In this document: positions 16,313 to 24,974 of the stretch, piece after piece
Numbering within the stretch: the stretch's first letter is position 1
Layout of the letters: every line of letters starts with the position of its first letter
Assembly (NCBI GenBank): GCA_001784175.1
Contig: MFPR01000003.1
Coordinates: forward strand, 1-64,000
Direction of reading: 5' to 3'
DNA length: 64,000 nt
Source of the DNA: Candidatus Lindowbacteria bacterium RIFCSPLOWO2_12_FULL_62_27
GTDB lineage: Bacteria; Lindowbacteria; 2-12-FULL-62-27
Translations under genes and position numbers: made by a program
The notes under the pieces: generated by a model
What the model saw: the letters and a program-made list of their open reading frames with translations, nothing else
The model's database searches: none
What the model was told of the DNA's origin: nothing

Positions 16313-17767
16313 CTAGAGGTCGTGTCCGGCGTAGGAGAGGTTGAAACTTTTGTTGCACAGCGGGAAATCCGAAATCGGAGTTTCGCGCAATGCGAGCGAA
16401 AGAGCCGTCCAGTTGTGAAAGGACGGGTCCTTGATTTTGTATCGTTGAATTTCCCCGGCCTCGCCTGTGCTCGCCACGTGCGTGATCTCTCCGCGCCAGC
16501 CTTCCACCAGCGACACGGCCATCCGGCGCGGGGGCCGGGCGCCGCAGGTGTTTCTCAGGTCCTGCGATCCTTCCGGCAGGTCCCGGACCTGGGATTCGAG
16601 AAAATGAATGCTGCGTTCGATCTCGAGCCTTCTCACCATCGCCCGCGCGTACACGTCGCCGCCGGACACCGTGGAAACCGGAATGTGCGCAAATCGATAC
16701 GCGCCGTGAGGGTGATCCGAGCGCACATCGATCGTCCATCCGCAGGCGCGGGCCGCGGGGCCGACCAGTCCGAGATCGCGGCAGGCCCACTCCGAAACGG
16801 TCCCCGCACCCTCCAACCGGGCCAGCACGGAAGGCGTCTCGAACATGAGATCCGCCGCCGAATGGATTTCCCTGCCGGCGCGGTTCAATGTCGACAGGAA
16901 GTCATCGGCCATCCGCGGGTGCAAATCAAAGAGGACGCCGCCGGGCCGGATCAGCGACCGCCCATAGCGGTTCCCGGACAGATCCATCAGCATGTTCAGA
17001 AACTCTCCGCGCAACCGCCCGAAGTAGGCCGCGGACGGGAGGAATCCCACGTCGGCGCACAGCGCGCCCAGATCCCCCACGTGATTCGCCAGGCGCTCCA
17101 GTTCCAGCGCGACGGCCCGCAGGGCGTGGGCGCGCGGAGAAACCGCGCAGGCCGACAGCGCCTCGGTGACATTGCAATATGCTGTCGCGTGGCCGATCAC
17201 GGTATCGCCGGCGATCGATTCCGCCACGACCATCGCTCTATGCGCGGGCGCGGTTTCGAGGAGCGTTTCGGCGCCGCGGTGCTGGTAGCCGAGCTGGATC
17301 TCGAGATGCAGGACGTTTTCTCCCTGACACTGGAACCGGAAATGTCCCGGCTCGATGATTCCCGCATGGACCGGACCGACCGCCACCTCGTGCAGTTCCT
17401 CGCCGCGCGCGGAAAAAAATGGCGTGCCGCCGGGATAGCGGACGGGCTTGAGCCACGGATGGCCGGCGGGAACCACCTCGAATTGCTCGGCGATCTCGCG
17501 CTCGAAAAGATGCGCCTGCGGGCAATCCGGCGTGAGCGATTCGAACCGGCCGGTGACGGCGGTCGACAGGACCGACAGCTTATTTTCGGCGTCGTGGGCA
17601 AGGACGCAGAAGAGGCCTATGGTTCGGTTTTCCTGTTGTATCCCGAACAACGCGGATATCCTCAGTCCCCTCCCGACGCCGTCCAGAATCTCCTGCCGGA
17701 ATTTCGACGGCGGCAGGCGCGGAACATCGCCGATCTTGAACGATTCGCCGTTTTGGGCCGTGAGCAT
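16313..17767 (-). CDS. HyfG/NuoCD-like large subunit lacking nickel ligands (Ehr type)
   Basis: A 484-residue protein. An N-terminal NuoC-like part (LFEREIAEQFEVVPAGHPWL) is fused to a NuoD/HycE-like part (HLEIQLGYQHRGAETLLE). Group 4 NiFe hydrogenases bind the metal through RxCGxC and DPCxxC. Here the first site reads ESIAGDTVIGHATAYC and the last reads ISDFPLCNKSFNLSY, so all four nickel cysteines are missing. This defines Ehr (energy-converting hydrogenase related) complexes, whose substrate is unknown. It is therefore not a hydrogenase. ATG 17767 follows GGTGG; a GTG at 17779 overlapping the previous stop would add four residues. Confidence 0.85.
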   Translation of the reverse strand: MLTAQNGESFKIGDVPRLPPSKFRQEILDGVGRGLRISALFGIQQENRTIGLFCVLAHDAENKLSVLSTAVTGRFESLTPDCPQAHLFEREIAEQFEVVPAGHPWLKPVRYPGGTPFFSARGEELHEVAVGPVHAGIIEPGHFRFQCQGENVLHLEIQLGYQHRGAETLLETAPAHRAMVVAESIAGDTVIGHATAYCNVTEALSACAVSPRAHALRAVALELERLANHVGDLGALCADVGFLPSAAYFGRLRGEFLNMLMDLSGNRYGRSLIRPGGVLFDLHPRMADDFLSTLNRAGREIHSAADLMFETPSVLARLEGAGTVSEWACRDLGLVGPAARACGWTIDVRSDHPHGAYRFAHIPVSTVSGGDVYARAMVRRLEIERSIHFLESQVRDLPEGSQDLRNTCGARPPRRMAVSLVEGWRGEITHVASTGEAGEIQRYKIKDPSFHNWTALSLALRETPISDFPLCNKSFNLSYAGHDL

Positions 17768-17775
17768 TTCCACCG

Positions 17776-19245
17776 TCACGGCCCCGCGATCAGGCGCGCG
17801 GCCCGTTCGAACACCGCCGACAGGCCGGCCGGAATCCAGACGCCGGTGAGGATGAGCCACGCCGTCATGGACGCCGCCAGCGCGCGCGCGCCGGAAGTCT
17901 CCGGGCGTGGCGCCTCCAATCGCGCAGGAGGATCTCCGGACGCCATGTCGATGGCGTGTTTGAGCGCGCCGCAGAAGACAACGGCGACCGCCGCGAGAAA
18001 AACGGCGCTTGCGGCGAAATGCCCGCCTGAAATCCCCGCGCGGACGATCAGAAACTCGCTCATGAAAATCGCGCCCGGCGCGCAGCCGATCAGGACGAGG
18101 AGCGAGGCGAACAGGCCGGTTCCCCAGACGGGGCACGCGGCGGCGCTGCCGGAAATCGATTCCATATTTCTGGTTCCATACCGCTGCCCGACCCGGCCCG
18201 CGCAAAAGAACGCCAGGGATTTGCAGACGGAATGATTGAGCGTGTGATAGAGGGCCGCAACACAGCCGGCGGGCCCGAACCCCAGGCCGACCGTGATGAT
18301 GCCCATGTGTTCCACGCTGTGGTAGGCGAGCAGGCGCTTGACGTCCCGCTGGATCAGGATGAACACTCCGGCCACGGCCATCGAAGCCAGGCCGAATCCC
18401 ACGAGAATCCGCCGGCCCCATTCGGGCGTTCCGGTGGCCGCTGAGACAATCGGAAGAAACCGGCAGATGCAGTAGGAGGCGCAATTGAGCAGAACGCCGG
18501 AAAAGACGGCCGACACGGGCGTCGGCGCCTGGCTGTGCGCGTCAGGCAACCACGTGTGCATCGGCGCAAGGCCCATTTTGGTCCCGTAGCCGACCACCAT
18601 CAGCACGAATCCGATCTTGACCAGCGCCGGATTCATCCCGCCCGCGCGGGCGACGAGGTCCGGCCAGCGCAGGGCGCCCTCTCCGGCCGCGCCCGGCGAG
18701 GGCGATGCGCCGTGGATGAAGACGGTGCCCAACAGTCCGAGGACGAGTCCGGCCGAACAGATGATGAGATATTTCCAGGCGGCTTCGATGGACAGCCGGT
18801 CGGAATGGGTGCAAATCAGAAACGCGGACGCCAGCGTTGTCGATTCCATTGCGACCCACATCAGGCCTACGTTGCTGAACAGGAGCACGCCCGCCATGGA
18901 CCCGAGGAACGAAAACCACAACGCGCCGAATCTCCGGGCCTGCCGGTCGTCCAGTGACTGCGCGGCCGGCTCGTGATTGAAATAGTCGCGGGCATAGATG
19001 GACGAAAAAAGAAAAATCCCCGTCACCAGGCAGAGATGAAATGCCGACAGCGCGTCCAGCGCCAGATGGCCGAAACAGGCGTCGATGGCGCCGCGGCGGT
19101 ACACGACCGCGCCCGCGGCCGCAGCGATCGTGGCCTCGAGGGCGGACCCGGCGATGAGGCACGCGAAAACCGCCGTCCGGCGTCGGATCAGGAGGCACAA
19201 GATCGCGCCCGCCACAGGCACGGCCGCCAGCGCCCACAGAATCAT
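17776..19245 (-). CDS. HyfF/NuoN-like antiporter-type membrane subunit
   Basis: A 489-residue protein with about 13-14 hydrophobic segments of the proton-translocating Mrp/NuoLMN family. The key helix region holds MVVGYGTKMGLAPMHTWLPDAHSQAPTPVSAVFSGVLLN, written here in two parts: the lysine-bearing TM7 (GYGTKMGLAP) and TM8 (PVSAVFSGVL). ...RDVKRLLAYHSVEHMGI is the conserved TM9-10 loop, and the TM5 glutamate is in WVAMESTTLAS. Ion pumping linked to the Fe-S arm is the family role. It follows the HyfE-like gene by 7 nt. Confidence 0.88.
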   Translation of the reverse strand: MILWALAAVPVAGAILCLLIRRRTAVFACLIAGSALEATIAAAAGAVVYRRGAIDACFGHLALDALSAFHLCLVTGIFLFSSIYARDYFNHEPAAQSLDDRQARRFGALWFSFLGSMAGVLLFSNVGLMWVAMESTTLASAFLICTHSDRLSIEAAWKYLIICSAGLVLGLLGTVFIHGASPSPGAAGEGALRWPDLVARAGGMNPALVKIGFVLMVVGYGTKMGLAPMHTWLPDAHSQAPTPVSAVFSGVLLNCASYCICRFLPIVSAATGTPEWGRRILVGFGLASMAVAGVFILIQRDVKRLLAYHSVEHMGIITVGLGFGPAGCVAALYHTLNHSVCKSLAFFCAGRVGQRYGTRNMESISGSAAACPVWGTGLFASLLVLIGCAPGAIFMSEFLIVRAGISGGHFAASAVFLAAVAVVFCGALKHAIDMASGDPPARLEAPRPETSGARALAASMTAWLILTGVWIPAGLSAVFERAARLIAGP

Positions 19246-19252
19246 GTGTCCG

Positions 19253-19894
19253 CTATCCTTTCAGTTTCCGCATGCGGCTGACGTCCGTGTGCGCGAACGT
19301 TTCATGAACGCTCTGAATGAACCCGCCGAAAATCATGGCGGCCAGAAGGACGTCGAACAGAACGGCCATCTCGATCACAAACGGCAGGCCCCGACTGATC
19401 CGGAGCGACAGAATCAGAATTCCGTTTTCGAGAATCAGAAATCCGATCACCTGGCCCACGGCCTTCCGCCGGTTGACCATGATCAGCATGCCCGTCAGGA
19501 TCGTCGCCAGCCCCACGGCGCCCATGAGACCGTCGTGCGGCCGGAGCGGCGCGGGAATGAGCGCGCCGGCCCGGAAGGCGGCGGCGAGGATGGCGAATCC
19601 GACGAGGACCGACGCCACGGGTCCGAGAAAGGGCTGGGCCACGCGAAATTCGTCGGTCGACCGGATCACGCGGATCAAAATGAGCGGCATGAGTATCCCT
19701 TTCACGATCAGGGTCCCCGCTGACAGAAACAACGCCTGCGGCGATCCCGCGAGCGCCTCGGGCAGAGGCAGGACCGCCAGGAGACATCCCTGCAGGGCGA
19801 TCGAGCGGACGCTGTTGACGTACCGGCCCGTGTTGAGGATGTAAAAATTGGTGATCACGACGAGGACAAGGACCGCCGGAAATTCCCCCGTCAT
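19253..19894 (-). CDS. HyfE-like membrane subunit
   Basis: A 213-residue protein with six to seven hydrophobic segments. It resembles HyfE (an extended NuoK-like subunit): GTLIVKGILMPLILIRVI, then QVIGFLILENGILILSL with the NuoK-type membrane glutamate. ATG 19894 overlaps the preceding stop as ATGA. Hydrogenase-4-like and Ehr operons keep this gene between the HyfC and HyfF homologues, as here. Confidence 0.85.
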   Translation of the reverse strand: MTGEFPAVLVLVVITNFYILNTGRYVNSVRSIALQGCLLAVLPLPEALAGSPQALFLSAGTLIVKGILMPLILIRVIRSTDEFRVAQPFLGPVASVLVGFAILAAAFRAGALIPAPLRPHDGLMGAVGLATILTGMLIMVNRRKAVGQVIGFLILENGILILSLRISRGLPFVIEMAVLFDVLLAAMIFGGFIQSVHETFAHTDVSRMRKLKG

Positions 19895-20832
19895 GAGCCG
19901 GCCGCCAGCGTCAGGATCACGCCGAATCCGGAAAGAACAAACGAGAGCGCCAGAAGCTGCGGGATGCGCGACAGGCGCAGCCGTGCCATCGTCGATTCTA
20001 TGACGCCGACGAGAACCGACAGCGCCGCAAGGCCAATCACCAGCGCGGCCCCGCCCTCCCAGAATCCCCCGCTGCGGATGGGACACACGATCCGGACGAG
20101 GAGTGCGCCGAGCGCAAAGAATTTGACGGCCGATCCGTATTCGATCAGCGCGAGGTCCGGCCCGCCGTGATCGAGGACCATGACTTCGTGGATCATCGTC
20201 AATTCCAGATGGGTGTTCGGATCATCCACCGGAATCCGGGAATTCTCCGTCAGAAAGACGACGAGAAACGCCGCCGTGACCAGACAGAGCGCCGGCGCGT
20301 GAATCGACCAGATACGGATCAGCCCCACGCTCAGCACATCGCTCATCGAAAAACTTCCCGCTTCGCGCGCCAGCGCCAGAAGACCCAATAGAAGCGCCGG
20401 TTCCGCCAGGCACGAGAACGCCGCCTCGCGGCTTGCGCCCATGCCCTCGAAGGCCGAGCCCGTGTCGAGCGCCGCCGTCATCGTGAAAAAGCGCGACAGG
20501 CCCCAGAGGTAGGCGAAGAGAATCAGGTCGCCCTGAAACGTCAGCGGCGATTCCATCCCGCCCAGCGGAATGATCAGCGTCGCCGCCAGGGCCGCTGAAA
20601 ACGAAACCACGGGACCGGCCCGAAACAGCCACGTCGTCGTGCGGCTGTACACCGCGCCCTTGCGAAAGAGTTTGAAAATGTCCCGGTAGGGCTGCAGGAG
20701 CGGCGGGCCCCGCCGGCCCGCAAACCATGCCTTGGTTTTGGCGACGATCCCGGGCAGGATCGGCGAAACGGCGAGAACGAAGGCCCACTGCCGGACGATT
20801 TCCCGCGCGGTATCCATCAGATCGGTCATCAT
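19891..20832 (-). CDS. HyfC/NuoH-like membrane anchor subunit
   Basis: A 313-residue NuoH/HyfC homologue that ties the Fe-S arm to the membrane. LLQPYRDIFKLFRKGAVYS is the family-conserved first cytoplasmic loop. FVVFLTENSRIPVDDPNTHLE, split as LTENSRIPVDDPNTH and LELTMIHEVMVLDHGG, holds the acidic quinone-chamber-like residues. Its stop and start both form ATGA overlaps with neighbours. Start 20832 is the first of two adjacent ATGs. Confidence 0.88.
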   Translation of the reverse strand: MMTDLMDTAREIVRQWAFVLAVSPILPGIVAKTKAWFAGRRGPPLLQPYRDIFKLFRKGAVYSRTTTWLFRAGPVVSFSAALAATLIIPLGGMESPLTFQGDLILFAYLWGLSRFFTMTAALDTGSAFEGMGASREAAFSCLAEPALLLGLLALAREAGSFSMSDVLSVGLIRIWSIHAPALCLVTAAFLVVFLTENSRIPVDDPNTHLELTMIHEVMVLDHGGPDLALIEYGSAVKFFALGALLVRIVCPIRSGGFWEGGAALVIGLAALSVLVGVIESTMARLRLSRIPQLLALSFVLSGFGVILTLAAGS

Positions 20833-22799
20833 CGGAACGCCTGAAACGACAGAATCGCCGCGAGTGTGACGAAAACATAGAGAAGATAGGTCTGCACGCG
20901 ACCCTGCTGAACCCACTGCAATTTTTCTGCGGCGCCTTGAATCCAACCGAAAAGAGGCCCAAATACGCGGCGAGTCGCCAGATCGCCGGTGTGAGATTCG
21001 TAGGAGGCCTCCTTGGGAAAGTATCCGGCCGGCGGCCGGCGATGTTCCTGCGGCTGGAGAATCGCTTGAAAGAGATCCATGAAAGGCTGAACAAACGAGC
21101 CGGCGGTGTACTGCATCCTGGGGGTCGGCGCGGCATAGCCGCAGTCCCACGTGACGGTTTGTCCCGCAGGCCGCCCGGCCAGCATCCACCGTCGCACGAT
21201 CGCGATGAGAATCATCAGCGCGACCAGCGCGCCGATGCAAAGATTCGCCCACTGGAGCGTCCCCGCCAGCGTCAGCAGACTCTCTGCGCCGGCGTCCGAA
21301 ACGACGCCGGCCGATAACAGAACCGCCGTCGCCCATCCCCGGCAGGCGGCGGCCGGAAACACGCCGATCAGAACACAGGCGGCGGCCAGCGCCGCCATCG
21401 GCGTGGCCATGGAAAACGGCGTGGCATGGGCGCCGGTCGGACCTCTCGGCTCGCCCAGGAAGACGACGCCGAACACCTTCACGAAACAGGCGCTCGCGAG
21501 TCCGCCGATAAGCGCGAGGCCCGCAATGGCGGCCGCGGCCGCCGCGCCGCCGGCGGCGGAACCCAGGGCCAGTTTGAAAAAGCAGACGTAAATCAGAAAT
21601 TCGCTGACAAACCCGTTCAGCGGCGGCAGGCCGCTGATGGCGGCGGCGCCGATGAGAAACGTCGTGCCGGTCAGCGGCATTTTTTTCAGAAGGCCGCCCA
21701 ATTTCTCGATGTCCCGCGTGCCCGTCGCGTGCAGGACGCTTCCCGCGCCCATAAAGAGCAGGCCCTTGAAGAGCGCATGGTTGATGACGTGCAGAATGGC
21801 CCCGGCCCATCCAAACACCGCCGCCGTTTCCATTCCGTACGACATGCCGAGAAGCCCGCCGCCCAGACCGATCGCGATAATGCCGATGTTTTCCACGCTG
21901 TGATAGGCCAGAAGCCGTTTGATGTCATGCTGGGCGAGCGCGAACAGAACGCCGAGAACCCCGGACGTGAGGCCGATCAAGAGCAGCGTCAGTCCCCACC
22001 ACGCCGGCGGCGGGCCGATCACCGTCACGATCCGGATCAGCCCGTAGATCCCCGTTTTGATCATGACGCCGGACATCACGGCCGAAACGTGGCTCGGCGC
22101 CGCCGGGTGCGCCTCCGGAAGCCACACATGAAGCGGCCAGAATCCCGCCTTGGCGCCAAAGCCGATCAGCGCAAGGATGAACCACGCCGAGGCAAGGTGC
22201 GGCCATGTCCGGGATATGCCCTGCCACCGGTCGAAATCGAAACTCCCGGCCGCGCTTCCCATCCACGCAAACAGGAGGACGATGAAGGCCGTGCCGAGAT
22301 GGGTGGCCACGAGGTACATCCAGCCGGCGCGCCGCACGCCGGTCTCGCGGGAGTCGAGCATGACGAGGAAAAAGGACGAGAGCGCCATGACTTCCCATGC
22401 CAGCAGGAACAGCACGGCGTTTTTCGCGGCGACCACCACGCACATGGAGATTGCGAGGAGATGGAAGAAAAAGATGACCTGTCCGATTTGGCGGTTCTCG
22501 CGGCCGTTCAGATATCCCACGCTGTAGACGGAGGCCAGCGCGCTGAGGAGCAGAATCGGAATGAGAAAAATCGCCGAGAGAGGATCCAGCGCGAGATGGA
22601 TCTCGGCGCCGGGCATCTGCCAGCCGGCCCGATACACGGCGCCGCCGCCCGTCACGAGAACCTTTGCGGCCGCCACGAGGCCCAGCGCGGCGCCCGCAAC
22701 CGCCGCGGCCGACGAAACGGCCGGCATGCGCCGGTTGCCGGCAAGTCCGGCGAGGCCGCCGAGCGCCCACAGGCCGAGGCAGAGGAGAAAGAGCGTCAT
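20829..22799 (-). CDS. HyfB/NuoL-like antiporter-type membrane subunit
   Basis: A 656-residue member of the NuoL/MrpA family with about 15-16 hydrophobic segments. LLAWEVMALSSFFLV has the TM5 Glu. FGAKAGFWPLHVWLPEAHPA has the TM7 Lys. SAVMSGVMIKTGIYGLIR and HDIKRLLAYHSVENIGI are typical. The C-terminus has a long soluble stretch (QPQEHRRPPAGYFPKEASYE) and a last helix, as in HyfB. It is the first membrane subunit of the operon and overlaps the EIIA gene as ATGA. Confidence 0.9.
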   Translation of the reverse strand: MTLFLLCLGLWALGGLAGLAGNRRMPAVSSAAAVAGAALGLVAAAKVLVTGGGAVYRAGWQMPGAEIHLALDPLSAIFLIPILLLSALASVYSVGYLNGRENRQIGQVIFFFHLLAISMCVVVAAKNAVLFLLAWEVMALSSFFLVMLDSRETGVRRAGWMYLVATHLGTAFIVLLFAWMGSAAGSFDFDRWQGISRTWPHLASAWFILALIGFGAKAGFWPLHVWLPEAHPAAPSHVSAVMSGVMIKTGIYGLIRIVTVIGPPPAWWGLTLLLIGLTSGVLGVLFALAQHDIKRLLAYHSVENIGIIAIGLGGGLLGMSYGMETAAVFGWAGAILHVINHALFKGLLFMGAGSVLHATGTRDIEKLGGLLKKMPLTGTTFLIGAAAISGLPPLNGFVSEFLIYVCFFKLALGSAAGGAAAAAAIAGLALIGGLASACFVKVFGVVFLGEPRGPTGAHATPFSMATPMAALAAACVLIGVFPAAACRGWATAVLLSAGVVSDAGAESLLTLAGTLQWANLCIGALVALMILIAIVRRWMLAGRPAGQTVTWDCGYAAPTPRMQYTAGSFVQPFMDLFQAILQPQEHRRPPAGYFPKEASYESHTGDLATRRVFGPLFGWIQGAAEKLQWVQQGRVQTYLLYVFVTLAAILSFQAFR

Positions 22800-23509
22800 C
22801 GGGCGCGGCCGGCACGGCCGGCGCGGCCGCCCGCTGCGATCACCTGCGCCTCGGCCCTCTCGATCGCGGAAAAAATTTCCTCCCGCGTTTCCCGTTTCTC
22901 AAGAACTTTTCGAACGCGCGCGTCTCTCAAGACAAAGGCCAGCCGGGACAGGAGGTGAAGGTGGGCCCGGACGGTGGGGCTGATCATGATGAAGAGCGTC
23001 GACACGGGCTTTCCATCCAGCGCGCCGAACTCGATCGGATGCTCCAGGAACGCGAGCGTGATGGAAGGCCGGGTGACGTGAAGGACGATGGGATTGCGGA
23101 CATGAGGAATCGCGATGCCGTCTCCGATGCCGGTGGACCCCAGCGCTTCGCGCGCCATGAGCACTTTCAGAAGAAAATTGAGATTGACCTCCTCGGGAAG
23201 ACGCAGATGTTCGACGACGCTCGACAGGACCCGCGACTTGTCCCGGCCCTCGATGCGGTACAGAACCCCGCCGTTCCGGAGCGCCTCCGAAACCGCGGGA
23301 AGCGGAATTCCGCCGGACTCCGGCTCGGACAGGATGCCGGGGTCGAGCGGGATCTTTCTCGACGTCGCCCATTCCAGAAGCTCCACGCGGTTGAACCGAA
23401 GGGTCTCGTGGAGCCGGTAGGCGGGGACCCCGCCCTGTTTGATCCAGCGGTAGAGCGTCTTTTCCGACACGTTCAAGAGTGCGGCGGCATCTTTGACGGA
23501 TAAGTTCAT
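22796..23509 (-). CDS. HTH - PTS EIIA (fructose/Ntr-type) regulator of the Ehr operon
   Basis: A 237-residue two-part protein. Residues 1-50 form an excisionase/MerR-like helix-turn-helix (MNLSVKDAAALLNVSEKTL, then RWIKQGGVPAYRL). Residues about 85-225 form an EIIA domain of the mannitol/fructose/Ntr class. The phosphorylatable His is 136, in GIGDGIAIPHVRNP. No other PTS component is nearby. As first gene of the operon, overlapping hyfB, it most likely regulates the complex by phosphorylation state or DNA binding rather than moving sugar. The start has no Shine-Dalgarno; TGAGACA repeats lie directly upstream. Confidence 0.85.
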   Translation of the reverse strand: MNLSVKDAAALLNVSEKTLYRWIKQGGVPAYRLHETLRFNRVELLEWATSRKIPLDPGILSEPESGGIPLPAVSEALRNGGVLYRIEGRDKSRVLSSVVEHLRLPEEVNLNFLLKVLMAREALGSTGIGDGIAIPHVRNPIVLHVTRPSITLAFLEHPIEFGALDGKPVSTLFIMISPTVRAHLHLLSRLAFVLRDARVRKVLEKRETREEIFSAIERAEAQVIAAGGRAGRAGRAR

Positions 23510-23510
23510 A

Positions 23511-23552
23511 TGTCTCAGTTTGTCTCATATTTCTCACGGCGCCGGATGTCAA
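23511..23552 (-). promoter_or_regulatory. Promoter and TGAGACA direct repeats before the Ehr operon
   Basis: On the minus strand TTGACA (23547-23552) and TATGAG (23524-23529) are 17 bp apart. Two exact TGAGACA words (23521-23527 and 23511-23517) and a third, weaker GTGAGAA (23531-23537) recur every 10 bp, one helical turn. They overlap the -10 box and the start of transcription. This suits an operator for the HTH of the first gene (inference). Confidence 0.5.
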
Positions 23553-23562
23553 GCGGCAAGCC

Positions 23563-23592
23563 TTGTCAGAATTTGCCGCGACCAGTTACAAT
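23563..23592 (+). promoter_or_regulatory. Likely promoter of cysC-cysH
   Basis: TTGTCA (23563-23568) and TACAAT (23587-23592), each five of six to consensus, lie 18 bp apart. The AGGAGG ribosome site of cysC (23611-23616) follows. It is divergent from the Ehr promoter. Confidence 0.5.
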
Positions 23593-23622
23593 GCGCGCAC
23601 AGAACAACAAAGGAGGATGTCC

Positions 23623-24234
23623 ATGGGCACAGAAGTCAGAGCGACCAACATTACGTGGCACGGCGGCGAGGTGACGTCCGAGATGCGGCAGGACCGGATG
23701 CGGCAGCGCGGCGCGACGGTTTGGCTGACCGGGCTTTCGGCGTCGGGCAAATCGACGATCGCGCGCGATCTGGAACGGAAACTTCACGAGGGCGGGCGCA
23801 TCTCTTATGTCCTCGACGGCGACAACATCCGGCACGGGCTCAACAAGGACCTCGGGTTTTCGCCGAAGGACCGGGAGGAAAATATCCGGCGGATCGGAGA
23901 AGTCGCGGCGCTCTTCACCGACGCCAATCTCATCGTCATCACGGCCTTCATCTCGCCCTACCGCCAGGACCGGGACAACGTCCGAAAGCTCATGAAGGAG
24001 GGCCAGTTTATCGAAGTCCACGTGGACTGCGATGTCGACACGTGTGAGAAGCGAGACCCGAAGGGGCTGTATCAGAAGGCGAAGGCAGGGCAGATCCCCG
24101 AGTTTACCGGGATTTCCGCGCCGTATGAGGCGCCTCTCAAACCCGAGATCGTCATTCCGTCCGCGCGGATGAGCGTCGACGAGGCCGCCGGCCTTCTGAT
24201 GACGTACCTGCGGAAGAACCGGTTTTTGCTCTGA
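23623..24234 (+). CDS. cysC: Adenylyl-sulfate kinase
   Basis: A 203-residue APS kinase that makes PAPS from APS and ATP in the cytoplasm. The P-loop is LTGLSASGKSTIA (37-45). DGDNIRHGLNKDLGFS and DREENIRRIGEVA are CysC-specific, and AFISPYRQDRD and CDVDTCEKRDPKGLY follow. ATG 23623 stands six bases after AGGAGG; the ATG at 23617 overlaps that site and is unlikely. Its stop overlaps the next start by one base, linking it to cysH. No ATP sulfurylase gene is in the window. Confidence 0.95.
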   Translation: MGTEVRATNITWHGGEVTSEMRQDRMRQRGATVWLTGLSASGKSTIARDLERKLHEGGRISYVLDGDNIRHGLNKDLGFSPKDREENIRRIGEVAALFTDANLIVITAFISPYRQDRDNVRKLMKEGQFIEVHVDCDVDTCEKRDPKGLYQKAKAGQIPEFTGISAPYEAPLKPEIVIPSARMSVDEAAGLLMTYLRKNRFLL

Positions 24235-24974
24235 TGCAATTTCAAAGTCACGACCTCGCGGCTCTCGATGGACTGGACGTCGATGGCCGGCTGAAATGGG
24301 CGTCGGACCGGTTCCCCGGCCGGGCCGGGATCGGCACCAGCTTTCAGCACAATGGGATGCTCCTGATCGATATCCGCTGCCGCCGCAATCTCACCGGCCT
24401 CCGCATTTACACCATCGACACCGAACGGCTCCTGCCCGAAACGTACGACTTCATCAAGACGATCGAAGCGCAGTACGGCATTCGGATCGAGGTCCACCGG
24501 CCCGACCCGGCGGAAATCCGGAAGATGGTCGACGAGCACGGTCTCTACCTGTTTTTTGACAGCAAGGAGAAGCAGGAGTATTGCTGTTATCTTCGGAAGG
24601 TCAAACCCCACGACCGCGTGTTGGACGGCCTCGACGTGTGGATCACGGGCCTGCGGCGCGTGCAGTCCGAACACCGCCAGCGCGTGCCGCTGTACGAGAT
24701 CATCGACCGCAAAGGCCGGCAGATTCTAAAACTGAATCCGCTGTTCGACTGGACGGACGAGCGGATCGAGGCGGAGGTCAAACGCCGAAACGTCCCCGTC
24801 CACCCGCTCTATTCGCAGGGATTCCCGAGTTTCGGCTGCGTCATCTGCACCACGCCGATCAGGCCGGGCGAGGACAAGCGCGCCGGTCGATGGCGGTGGC
24901 GCACAGGGCGCGCCGCGGTCGACGACAAGAAGGAGTGCGGACTGCACATCGAAAAAGGCGCGGACGCCGATTAA
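24234..24974 (+). CDS. cysH: APS/PAPS reductase, 4Fe-4S type
   Basis: A 246-residue reductase giving sulfite from activated sulfate. It has the PP-loop-like start (GIGTSFQHNGMLL), CCYLRKVKP (Cys 117-118), ITGLRRVQSEHR, CVICTTP (Cys 202, 205) and the redox tail KKECGLHIE (Cys 235). The CC plus CxxC pattern binds a 4Fe-4S cluster and marks the APS-reducing branch rather than the cluster-free PAPS reductases. Being coupled to an APS kinase is then somewhat redundant. Its end overlaps the convergent LON-domain gene by 4 bp. Confidence 0.9.
   Translation: MQFQSHDLAALDGLDVDGRLKWASDRFPGRAGIGTSFQHNGMLLIDIRCRRNLTGLRIYTIDTERLLPETYDFIKTIEAQYGIRIEVHRPDPAEIRKMVDEHGLYLFFDSKEKQEYCCYLRKVKPHDRVLDGLDVWITGLRRVQSEHRQRVPLYEIIDRKGRQILKLNPLFDWTDERIEAEVKRRNVPVHPLYSQGFPSFGCVICTTPIRPGEDKRAGRWRWRTGRAAVDDKKECGLHIEKGADAD

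Noticed and set aside
16313-17767. First reading as a catalytic subunit of an active NiFe hydrogenase
   Set aside because: All four nickel-ligand cysteines are absent, so it is placed with Ehr complexes instead.
21426-22958. A 510-codon plus-strand frame opposite the hyfB-like gene
   Set aside because: Charged low-complexity product, typical of the complement of a membrane-protein gene.
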